From: Gymnorhina tibicen
Taxonomy: Eukaryota > Chordata > Aves > Passeriformes > Artamidae
Length of the DNA stretch: 64,000 nt
Direction: 5' to 3'
Assembly: GCA_013399875.1 (NCBI GenBank)
Contig: VXAZ01007534.1
Location: 1-64,000, forward strand
Of the stretch, positions 53,001 through 61,651 are shown one piece after another. The notes under the pieces were generated by a model. That model saw only the letters and a list, made by a program, of their open reading frames with translations. It was not told the DNA's origin and searched no databases. Each line of letters opens with the position of its first letter. Within the stretch, counting starts at the first letter, position 1. The position numbers and the translations under genes are program-made.

Positions 53001-56000
53001 CATTAAAATTTCCCTCACCCTTTTTCTATTGATTTATTTTTGCTCCTATTTTTGTTAAGTTTAAAGGCTCTTGGATCAGACCCAGAGAAAAACAGGTACT
53101 TCCTTCACTGTACAGTGGTAGATAAACAAGAGTTCAAATTAGAAATGTCAGAATTCAGAAAATGAAATATTTGCCTCTTGCATTAACTTAATGCTGCTGC
53201 TAGAAAAAACAAATCTCCAAGCTTGCACTTAGCAAAATTATACTTTATCTTGTCATATGGTAACCAAACTACTTCAGAAAATTAGTTTAGAAATTTCAGT
53301 GTAGTTTATAAAACAGATAAAGGCTTTACCACTGATGCTCAGCTCCCTCGTTTGCCTTGTACATCTGGACTAGTGCTTTGCTCCAAGTAAATGTCATGAT
53401 TTAATTAGGAGAAAATTGTTTGTTGTAATAAACCATTTCTACTGCTGGTAGATAAACCCATGAACTTAAGTTTAGTTTTAGTTATTCTGTTGGTTGTTTT
53501 CTTTTTTCTTTGTAGATTTGATTAACTAGTGCATCATAGCCGGTCTCTGGAAGGATTCACTTAGGATCATAAATCATAGAACATATCAGGTTGGAAGGGA
53601 CCCATAAGCATCATGGAGTCCAACTCCCTGGTCCTTGCAGGATGACGAAAAACAAAATCATTACTATGACCATCATCAAGATGCAGTCTGAACTCTGACA
53701 GTCTTGGTGCTGTGACCACTCCCCTGGGGAGCCTGTTCTAGTGACTGACCACCCTCTTGGTGAAGAACCTTCTCTTAATGTCTAATCTGAACTTCCCCTG
53801 ATGCAGGTTCGTTCTGTTCTTGTGTCCTATCACTGGTCACGAGAGAGGAGATCAGCACCTGCCCTTCCACTGCCCCCCCTGAGGAAGCTGGGGGCTGCCG
53901 TGAGATCTCCCCTCAGGCGCCTCTTCTCCAGGCTGAACAAGCCAAGTTACCTCAGCCACTCCTCATAAGTTTTGCCCTCAAGGCCTTTCACCATCTTGAT
54001 TGCTCTCCTTTGGACCCACTGAAGGGTTTGATATCCTGCTCATATTGTGGTGCCCAAAACTGCCCCCAGCACTCGAGATGAGGCTGCCCCAGTGCAGAGC
54101 AGAGCAGGACAATCCCCTCCCTTGCCTGGCTGGCGATGCTGTGCCTGATGCCCTCCAGGACGGGGCTGGCCCTCCTGACTGCCAGGGCACTGCTGGCTCA
54201 TGTTCAACTTGCCATCAACCAGGACCCCCAGATCTCCTTCTACGGGGCTGCTCTCCAGCCTCTCACTTTGTATGTATAACCAGGATTACACTGTGCCAGA
54301 TGGAGAATCCAGGAATTGTTCTTGTTAAATTTAATATGGTTGGTGATTGCTCTCAGGTCTGTCCAGATCTCTCTGTAAAGCCCTCTACTCTTGGCCTTAA
54401 AAAATACTTAAATATCCTTAAAGAATACTAATTACAAATTTTTTCTAAAAGTAAACAAACAGTATCTACAGAAGCTAAGTATGTGTTGTCTGCTTCTCTA
54501 CTTCACAGTTCAATAAAGCAGATGCTTAGGACTCCATATCTTCTAAAACTACATTTTCACTTGATTCTTTAACAGTAATGAGAATTCCAAAGAGGACAGA
54601 AGCAATAGAACCTGCATACTATCAGAGAAGCATAAAGAAAAATTTCTACAAAATACCATTCAACCCGTGTTTTGTCAAAATGTAAGAAATGGAAGAACCA
54701 ACAGAGTTCATATATTGTCTAAGGCTTGGAAAGGTTCTGAATATTGCTGCATGCACCTTAGAGGGATTCAGTCAAGACAGTGGATTTATTTTGCCACATT
54801 TTACATCTTTTGATTTCTGTGGGCACTAGTACAAACACTATGTCATCATGAAAAACTTCCTTTTTCATGTGAAGGTTTAAAGTAACTGACTAGTGTCAGT
54901 AACTTTAGTGTTTAGTGTGAGTAAAATCAGATCTATTGCAGATTTTTGGTTTAACTCAAACCTTTCAGACTTCAAGAAGTCTAGCTAGCTGCTAAGGTAA
55001 AATAGGCAGTTTGGAAAGATTAAGACCATGTGAAGGATGCTCTTACGGAATTATTATAGAATTTAAGCCTATTTTAAAGTACTAAAAATAATCATATCTA
55101 TCTTCATGTCTCTCTGGTTAATTTAAGAGCTCACGATGAAGAAATCTCTTTACTCATGAGAGTGACAGACTCTTCAGTCAAGCCTCTGTAGGACAAGAGT
55201 AAGGTCTGCCAAATGAATGGAGTTTCTAGAACTGAGATTTATTCTGTCTTAATGATTGAGGCAGGTGATTGGGTATGTTGTAAAAAGGACATTCACTCAC
55301 TAAATATTAATTGTTCAGAAAATACAGTAAGAAGTTGCAGGGAAACATGAAATAGTTGACTCATGCTTTTGAGATGTGCATCTCATTTCTAGTGTAAGTG
55401 GCTGGTTCCTCTCAATTGCTCCCAGCACCTTACACCACTCTCTTTTTTGCAGGTAAGAGATACCTGTGAAAGAGCTGCTACCATTATCAGTGCTACACTT
55501 ACTAAAACAAACAGTCTTGTAAAAAAAGAGCATAATTATCTTCCAAATTGTCTTAGAAAAGTTACTGATCAAACAAAGTTTTACTGTATCTTCTACCAGA
55601 ACAAAACTCACACTGGAATTACTTGCCATGATTTTATTTCTGAGCTATAAATATACATACTAAATGAAAGCACACTGCAAAAGACATTAAGCAGTGATAT
55701 TGTTATTGCTGGCTGAAATTAATATCCTCTCTTTGCTCCTTAAAAGTAATTAAAATAAGATATGTATTTCAGAGCCTCAAATAAGCAGAGAAGTTTGGGT
55801 TTTTTTAGCTGGAAGAAGAGAATGACTTGCTACTTACATAGCATCCAGATTTGTCCCATTAAAAGCATGGCCTTGAATACTGGTAAAACCATTATTGTAG
55901 AGTTTACTGCAGGCAAAAAGAAATTACATTAGTGTATTTTGGGCTGCTTCAATACACGAATACCTAACATCTTATGTATCATTTTTCTTTGCAACAGAAT

Positions 56001-59000
56001 ATTTATGGATGGGTTAATTGTAATCTCTTGAAGAAGCAGTAGTTACTGTGCAAGGTCAAACAAATGCCCAGAAGTGTTCTTGAGTGCACCTGAATCAAGG
56101 ATACCACGTGGCAAGTGTGCCATCTTTCACCTCTTTTTACAGCAGTGATAGACTAAAACACTTGTCTGTAATTTGCCCACCCTTAGGCTAAAAGCACGGA
56201 AACAAAATCCTGCTAGGACTGATTAAGGAAGGCTAAAGGAACAAACAACTAACAAAAAAGGTCTGATTTTACTATCAGGCCTGCCTTAAATTTTTAGAAT
56301 TCATTCTTTTCCTCTCTTAGAGCAAAAGGATTTTTTTTTTAGAATTTCTTTAGAATTCATTTGTTTGCATGCTAATGCTCTTCCTCCCAGTTCAGGTCAT
56401 AACTCATTACAGTAATTTTCACTCCCATCAGCCCTTTCTTGTGGCTCATACTGACTGACTTGCATAACTGAATTTAATTTAACAATTTTCTTTCAAATAT
56501 GACTCTTTGGATGTTTGCCATCCATTAGTTTCCATGGTATGTGCCACTTAGGTTGCAAAAAAAGTTAGACACAGTTCTAACCCTGCTGTAGCTCTACAGG
56601 GGGAGAACTTTGCAGACTTTCTCCTTTGATTCTTTTCAAGTATAACCATTCACTGGCACTACAGTCATAGAAAAACAAAACCACTTAAGCCAGTTTAAAG
56701 AAAAGAGCAGGACTGATTAAAATAGCTGTCAAAGTACACAATTTATGCAAACTAGAACATAGATACTGCTTGTCTATGGTGTTTCTCGGCTGTAAACTAC
56801 TAGAGAGTAGGACAGGAATAATTTTTTTAAAAACATTTTGCCATATGCATTACCAGAGAGGTAACTGCCTTGTGACTTAAACTGGAAGAACTTACAGGGT
56901 TAGAGATTCATTACAAAGCCCGTGGAAGGCATTTGCAGGCACTGAAGTCATATAAGGATTATCTGCAATTTCACTGAAAAAGGAGACAAAATATCACAAT
57001 CAAACATCTGCCCAACAGAGTGTCTCAAGAACAGCTTTGTTATTAATTGTTCTCTGCCTTGATAATAAATAACAGTTTAAAATATAATAAATTTATTTAA
57101 ATAAATGGTTTTTACATATTTTATTATGATATTAATATCATTAAAATAAATAGCATTGCCATATTTATTATATTATAAATTGTAATTAATTTATTTAAAT
57201 AAATAAGTTTAAAAGAATAAACTGTTTAGTTATATCTAAGGCTAGAAGATAAATGTAGGATGAAGCATTGAGCATGTTCCAGCATCCAGCATGACAGCTC
57301 GGGAGGTAAATGGGTTTTGTAGCTCTGGTGAGGTGTGCCGGCCTGGGTGATAATAGTGGCTAATGGCACAGACAGGTCCCTGGTCTCATGAGCCAGAGAA
57401 TTAGGAGAGTGAATAAGCATTAGCTGCAGTGTCAATTGAACAACCCATGTGGCTTTAGAGCTGAAATCCTGCTCTCTAAATTCAGATAAGATTTATATAA
57501 ATTCAGATAAGATAATACATTATTCAGGACAGAGGCATTTTACTTTACAGAAGTTTATCGAGCACATCTCTTTCACTAGTAAGTGAAGTAACTTACTGAT
57601 TCTTCTCGCCTCTTGTCCAAAGAAGTGTTTCACTACTCATTTCTTAAATGCTTTTTTTTTACTCTTACTCTGCAGCCTTAATAAGTACTACGTATCTTCA
57701 GACCAAAATTCTCTTGTAACAAAAGGGAGAAACGAAAACTAAAGGGATTTACTATGGAGAAACTGGAGAAAGGAGAGAGGAAAAAAGACAGAAACAAAAG
57801 GCAGTGCAAAGTCTCTGAGTGCACTTTTTCTGATTTTTCCTGAATCATATTAGTCTGGAAATGAAAATACTGTGCCAAGTTTTCTTTTTCTTCAGCTTGT
57901 GGATTAGGTACGGCCTAATAAAGTCCATGGGCTGAGAAGTCCTAACAATTACCCATGTGCCAGAAATAACTTCATTCCTCTTCTGTGCTACATTTGTGCA
58001 CATATATGTGCTAACACTGAACATTACCACAACCATTTTAATTCCAAGTAATTTTCACTGATAGGTGGTTTCCACCATAAGTTATTTGTGTTTGACATTT
58101 TGCAGATTGGTTCGTTTTTCTAAATAAATGCGTACTTGTAAGTTGCTTGACCTTAAAGGCAAATAGTAATATAATGAATGGGTTTTCCCCAGCTATACCT
58201 TATTCATTATTTAGAAACCTATTATTTTTCAAAAGCATTTTTTTTCTTGATGGAAGAAACAAAAAGTCTTTCACTGAATAGCAATATTTAGAAATATACA
58301 TCATAGAACTATCTTCCTTGAAAGTACAGGTCTATTCTTTAAAAACTCTGTGTAGCATATAAAACCGCTATTCATCTTCTGTTAGTGATCTCTATCAAAG
58401 AAACAAATCAAGGCAGAAATAAAACAATGTTTGGCTTTCTGCCACTTAGAAAGGCACTGGGCCACTGCGACAGAAACAGATGGTTGTATAAACTGCTTTG
58501 TTTCATCTAGCCTGTTCAACTCTTGGTTCTCTCTACTATGTAGAAGTAGATCTAGCAGAGTTCAGTCTAAGCTGAAGCCCTATTGGTCTTTGAGAAACTC
58601 TCTAATAGTTCTTAAGATGTAGTTATATCTCACTCAGAGCTCTGAATGACTCAGGTTCCAGTCTTGGAGGCCTACTGTTGTGGTGCATGTGGCAGTGGCC
58701 ACTGCGACAGAACAAGCAGAGGACTGGTGGACAGGCTCCCAGAACACAGAGGTTTAATTTTCACCCCTCAGTTACGGCAGGTTCATATATTCCCAGTGGA
58801 CTTTAGCTCACATGTTTAGTTCTTCACTCAGTATTATGCATGAGTTCATGTTTATGCATTTCCCCTAATTGCTTATGTATTAGTTCTAGAAAGTTCGCTT
58901 TTCTTCGATGCCTCCTTGGTTGGTTCATGTAATTCCCTCCCCTAAATTATCCCCATTGGTTATTCCCCTGTTGTCCCCTCCTCCTCAGTCGATCCCCATT

Positions 59001-61651
59001 GGTTACTTCCCTTTGTTCCACCCCTGTATAAAACCCTGTGTTCTCCCTGATTCTCTGGACTTTGTGCCTGCATTCTTCAGCCTGGTTTTGTCCCTGGACC
59101 CTCCACTTGCAATAAACCAGCTGGAACCTATAGAAAGACCCCTCTCTCATCCTTTGCCTCCACCGACGCCTTTCCACTCCCTTGTTTGGGGCTCCCTCCT
59201 TGCAAAGGAGCCAGCTTTTTCCTGCTCGCTGCAGCTACACCAAGGATGTCTGCAGCTGGACGCTGTGCAGCCTTAGGCAGCCCCCAACAGCGTCAGCCTA
59301 CAGCCAAGGTGAATGTGTGAGTTAGAACAAGGCTTATCTCTGGTCTCAGAAGATCCTTGGATGAGAAGATCTCATTGCTTCCTACAGGTCTACACTTTTT
59401 AGCAAAACAAGCAGCATTTCTGCATTGCTTTGAGGTTCATCTTGCCAGTGGCAGACCGGGAATGCAGCATGAACTGACCCTTCTTGACCAAAAACACCCC
59501 TTAGCAGCACTGAAACAAGGCCTGCGGTAGATCATCAATCATGTCTTTGCAAGTCACCTTCTAACATAATACTTCTCATTTTTAATTGCCTTTTGCCTAG
59601 CCCATCTAGCATTCAAGCTTCTTCCAGCTGAAAACTGGTACAATATAAAATTTCTAACTCCTCTCTGGGACCGAGAAGTGACCAAGATACTTTAACCTTG
59701 TGTCAGCCTGCAAGTCTTCATCTGAGCTACTCTTCCTCCTCAACTTGATTACAACCCAAAATTCTAACTTAGATTAACACAGGTGGATGTTGTCTCTGCT
59801 TTTTAAATACCAAGAAACACCTACTTTTTTTAGAGTTCAAAGCAGAACTCTTTGTTTCTGAAATACCTTTAAGGATAATAGTGGGAGACCTCCTTGCCGC
59901 CATTTGCATTCCCATTCTCTTTCTTCAAGAAATTGTTCTGCAGTTTGCTTCACCATGCCAGCACAAATTTGTTAGAAGAATTTTGATAGGATGACTTGAT
60001 GTTAGCAGGATGTATGCCAGCTTAGGTCTTGTGTGTCACACTATTCTGACTTCAGATTAATTCAGGTATTGCACAGCCATTGCAAAACCAAAACAAAAGC
60101 AAAAGGCCTGTAGAAATTGTGCATCACGAATGTGCTGCGTGTCCGTGTCTCTAATTCAGGTCAAACGTATAGTGCTAGGTGACCTGGCATTTTTCAGATT
60201 TGGTGCTAATGATCACTGAAATGTCAGTTGAGGAAAACTGCTTTGTCAGACTTACATGATATTTTTCTCAAAACCAGAACCTTCATTATACGTTTTCCTG
60301 TGGTCTGAGGATGGCAATATTCTAACCAGCTGTGAAGACAGATACTTACAGCAAAAAATTCACATCAAATGAATAGATTTTGTTGAGGTCTGGAAATACT
60401 TTGAGTCCAGTATTAAAAATACCACTGAAAAAGAGGAGAAACAGAATTACTGGATCACTGAACAACAACGAACAACTCATTTAAAGTGTTCAGTAGTGCA
60501 GGATGGTTATTGCATCCTCTCTATTATCAATCAATTAGTTTATAATCAACTGTTCAAAACAGAAGGATACAGGAACAATTTTAAAAATTCAAAATACCAG
60601 ACATGATAAATTATAGAATCTAAAAAATGGGAACACAGACTAATAAGAGAGCTAGGCAGATCTGCAGAGGGAAGTAGCTTGTGAGGTTGACAGGCAGAAA
60701 ATAATTACAACTCCGGTTTATTTTAACTTGAGAGATTAAGGCTGCTTCAGTTAATAGTCTGGACCCCCAAATCCTGTATCTTTCAATGAGGCTAAGAGCT
60801 GTTTATATAGCTGTAGAAAGGGATACTGTCTTAAAATGTGAAATGCTTAAAGCCCCTTCTTTCTGAACTTCTGTACAGTGAAAATAACTGAAGAAAATAT
60901 AGTTCTCAATTTTTAAAACTATTCTCCTGGAATGTAATTTTTTACTACTTTTTTTATTGCTTTCACATCTATAGGAAAAACCTGGACAAATCTTTCCTCC
61001 TTGCTACTGCCCCTACCAAACACACACAGAAGAGGCCTTTCTTCCAAATATTACTCAAAATCACAGAAGTTTCTTAAAAAAATCATGGGAATTTTTCAGG
61101 ATTTCTTTCTGCCCTGGAGGTCATATGAAATCGGGTGTCTATAGGTGGGCTTTTCACATTTGGCTGACAGGTATGCTTTAAAACCCCACATAAATGTCTA
61201 GTAAATACTAGAGACGTATATATTTGTTGTGTCCCTTCTTCCCACAATTTTCTACAAAAATAGAGTAAGGGAGCACTTATCATAAGAAAGAGCTAGCTGT
61301 GGAATTTTGCCAAGGAACATTAGTGTATTATAGATATTTAATGGATAAGACAAATGGGAAAACTACTGATGAATTTGTGAACATGTTTTCCTTTCTCAAG
61401 AAAGTAGTAAGCATTCCAACCCCTACCCTTGCTGGCTTTCTGTCATTAGAATAAAATAACAGGCAAAAACACGGCAATCAATTCCAAAATTAAATGCAAA
61501 CTAACAAAACTGCTATAATGTAAGCAGTTATCTGTGAGATTTAAGTACCAATTTTTTACAGGTACTAAATACTTACAGGTATTTCAAAAGTGGGAGGTTC
61601 TTAAAAGCATCTGGATCGATGTAATCCAAGTTTCTAAGATTTCGAATTTCA
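36673..61651 (-). CDS. TSHR: TSHR: thyrotropin receptor (exons 4-10, exons 1-3 off the right edge)
   Basis: Plasma-membrane glycoprotein-hormone receptor that binds thyrotropin and signals mainly through Gs/cAMP; used in thyroid and, in birds, in the seasonal pars tuberalis pathway. Joined exons (minus strand): 61651-61577, 60424-60350, 56973-56896, 55906-55838, 47897-47820, 39047-38859 and 38077-36673. Every intron here interrupts a codon after its second base. Exons 4-8 each encode about one leucine-rich repeat; exon 9 ends the LRR domain with its Cys-Cys cap (YPSHCCAFK). Exon 10 encodes the hinge with the receptor-specific insert, the Tyr-rich DSHYDY motif, seven membrane helices with ERW in place of DRY and NPFLY for NPxxY, and a tail ending QTEL. 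The sequence tracks human TSHR throughout with no internal stop. Convergent to GTF2A1, as in other vertebrates. Confidence 0.97.
38078..38858 (-). other. TSHR: TSHR intron 9
   Basis: A short 781-bp intron between exons 9 and 10 with GT donor at 38858-38857. AT-rich; no repeat or RNA gene recognised. Confidence 0.85.
38859..39047 (-). CDS. TSHR: TSHR exon 9
   Basis: 189 bp, the same length as human exon 9. Encodes [20 protein letters not shown], then [16 protein letters not shown] and [15 protein letters not shown] up to KKKSG. It closes the LRR solenoid. The 3' end contains ten A in a row on the coding strand (Lys codons) just before the GG/GTGAGT donor. Confidence 0.96.
40217..40777 (-). 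mobile_element. CR1 LINE 3' end
   Basis: Minus-orientation CR1: starts at the element's 3' end (AATCACAGAGTAGATGAGGT), runs through AGGCTGAACAGGCCCAGTTC, GGACACAGCACTCCAGGTGT and CACCAGGGCTGAGTAGAGGG to the region where CR1 reads CTGGCTCATGGACAGATTGT and CACCAGGACCCCC. 5'-truncated. It has the same sense as TSHR transcription, inside intron 8. Confidence 0.93.
41491..42234 (+). mobile_element. Possible LTR-like insertion (uncertain)
   Basis: A 744-bp block starting TGTGTAAC and ending GGCCCA, flanked by CAGT at 41487-41490 and 42235-42238. It has a TATA-like TATATTTAAG near 41863 and higher GC than its surroundings, and several overlapping open frames. TG..CA ends with a 4-bp duplication fit an LTR, but 4 bp can match by chance and no poly(A) signal or known family sequence is recognised. 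Confidence 0.2.
42515..42783 (-). mobile_element. CR1 LINE 3' end
   Basis: Minus-orientation CR1 3' end: AGAATCATTAACGTTGAAAA, AAGATCATCAGTCCAACC, CCACTTCCCTGGGCAGCCTG, CCTAATATCCAATCTAAACC and TCCTCTTGTCCTGTCACTTC, in CR1 order. 5'-truncated, in TSHR intron 8. Confidence 0.92.
42784..42831 (+). repeat. Tandem duplication, 24-bp unit x2
   Basis: A unit beginning ATCAGTCAAG and ending GGTCAGTCCCA occurs at 42784-42807 and 42808-42831 with one mismatch. It sits directly at the truncated edge of the CR1 copy. Confidence 0.9.
43090..43370 (+). mobile_element. Degraded CR1-like interior (weak)
   Basis: Phrases such as AAGGACTGGATGGTTTTCAC, GAAGCAGCTGAAGGAGG and the later CAAGGCCTTTGACAA resemble, in order, parts of the CR1 reverse transcriptase region, but with many changes and breaks. 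It would be an old copy in plus orientation. I have low certainty. Confidence 0.25.
45838..46399 (+). mobile_element. Avian ERV LTR (solo)
   Basis: A 562-bp element with LTR ends TG (45838) and CA (46399). It begins TGTACTGGTTTTGGCTGGCA and AGAGTTAAATTTCTTCACAG, continues AGCTGGTATGGGGCTGTGG, and ends GCCAGTGTTAAACTGTGACA. I recognise this as an interspersed LTR family widespread in neoavian genomes. No internal retroviral genes flank it. A clear target-site duplication is not visible, so the ends may have decayed. Confidence 0.75.
47820..47897 (-). CDS. TSHR: TSHR exon 8
   Basis: 78 bp encoding [20 protein letters not shown] then SGPTLL, one leucine-rich repeat. Acceptor TTTTCTGCAG, donor CT/GTAAGT. 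Human exon 8 is the same size and reads similarly (YLNKNKYLTVID). Confidence 0.96.
48566..49130 (-). mobile_element. CR1 LINE 3' end
   Basis: Minus-orientation CR1: GTCACAGAATATTCTGAGTT, GGAAGGGACCAATCAGG, CCTAATATCCAACTTAAACC, TCAGGCTGAACAGACC, CAAGGCCTTTCACCAACC and CAGTGCAGAGCAGAGCAGG follow CR1 order. 5'-truncated; same sense as TSHR. Confidence 0.93.
50047..50604 (+). mobile_element. Solo LTR, ERVK type, with 6-bp target duplication
   Basis: The element starts TGTTGCAGTG and ends CCGCGACA, so its tips are near-inverted (TGTTGC / GCGACA). It is flanked by a perfect 6-bp duplication GGTATG (50041-50046 and 50605-50610); 6 bp is typical of class II (ERVK-like) integration. LTR parts are visible: inverted CCAAT boxes at 50233, 50259 and 50311 with a direct one at 50274, TATAA at 50340, and AATAAA at 50398-50403. 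No internal genes remain: it is a solo LTR from recombination between two LTRs. Confidence 0.88.
51374..51427 (+). repeat. GATA/TA microsatellite
   Basis: Three GATA units pass into alternating TA/TATG repeats over about 54 bases. Simple sequence, likely length-variable. Confidence 0.85.
53571..54394 (-). mobile_element. CR1 LINE 3' end (long copy)
   Basis: About 820 bp in minus orientation: AAATCATAGAACATATCAGG, GTTGGAAGGGACCCATAAGC, CCCCTGGGGAGCCTGTTCTA, CTCCAGGCTGAACAAGCC, CAGTGCAGAGCAGAGCAGG, GATGCCCTCCAGGACGGGG, then CACTGCTGGCTCATGTTCAA and CAACCAGGACCCCCAGATC, with CR1-like sequence on to TCCAGATCTCTCTGTAAAG. The longest CR1 copy in the window; 5'-truncated, same sense as TSHR. Confidence 0.93.
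55838..55906 (-). CDS. TSHR: TSHR exon 7
   Basis: 69 bp encoding [20 protein letters not shown] then DAI, one leucine-rich repeat with an N-glycosylation site (NGT). Acceptor TTTTGCCTGCAG, donor AT/GTAAGT. Same length as human exon 7. Confidence 0.96.
56896..56973 (-). CDS. TSHR: TSHR exon 6
   Basis: 78 bp encoding [20 protein letters not shown] then NESLTL. Contains the conserved N-glycosylation site NES. Acceptor CCTTTTTCAG, donor CT/GTAAGT. Confidence 0.96.
57071..57226. repeat. AT-rich inverted-repeat cluster with three perfect palindromes
   Basis: Two copies of the same perfect 16-bp palindrome ATTTATTTAAATAAAT (57091-57106 and 57189-57204) flank a different perfect 16-bp palindrome ATGATATTAATATCAT (57126-57141). 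The whole is bounded by 9-bp inverted arms AACAGTTTA (57071-57079) and TAAACTGTT (57218-57226). It can form hairpins or a cruciform. Confidence 0.85.
58676..59295 (+). mobile_element. Solo LTR, ERVK type, with 6-bp target duplication
   Basis: 620 bp from TGTTGTGGTG to AACAGCGTCA, flanked by a perfect duplication GCCTAC (58670-58675 and 59296-59301). Inverted CCAAT boxes at 58955 and 58998, a TATAAAA at 59027-59033 and AATAAA at 59111-59116 mark promoter and poly(A) site. It shares the block TGTCCCTGGACCC before its poly(A) signal with the LTR at 50047-50604, so the two belong to related families. No internal genes remain. Confidence 0.88.
60350..60424 (-). CDS. TSHR: TSHR exon 5
   Basis: 75 bp encoding [20 protein letters not shown] then VNFLL, one leucine-rich repeat. 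Acceptor CTCTTTTTCAG, donor CT/GTAAGT. Human reads [20 protein letters not shown]. Confidence 0.96.
60425..61576 (-). other. TSHR: TSHR intron 4
   Basis: 1.15 kb, AT-rich, nothing further recognised. Confidence 0.8.
61577..61651 (-). CDS. TSHR: TSHR exon 4
   Basis: 75 bp encoding [20 protein letters not shown] then LLKYL, one leucine-rich repeat. Acceptor CCCTTTTTACAG, donor CT/GTAAGT. This is the most 5' TSHR exon I can support in the window. Confidence 0.96.

Larger units (their letters stand above)
47898..55837 (-). other. TSHR: TSHR intron 7
   Basis: 7.9 kb. Holds CR1 copies at 48566-49130 and 53571-54394, a solo ERVK-type LTR at 50047-50604 and a short TA/GATA microsatellite at about 51374-51427. 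No additional coding exon recognised. Confidence 0.8.
56974..60349 (-). other. TSHR: TSHR intron 5
   Basis: 3.4 kb with an AT-rich multi-palindrome (57071-57226) and a solo ERVK-type LTR (58676-59295). No coding segment seen. Confidence 0.8.

Noticed and set aside
58908..59276. 122-codon ORF
   Set aside because: Lies wholly inside the solo LTR, proline-rich from CCATT-type repeats; LTRs are noncoding.
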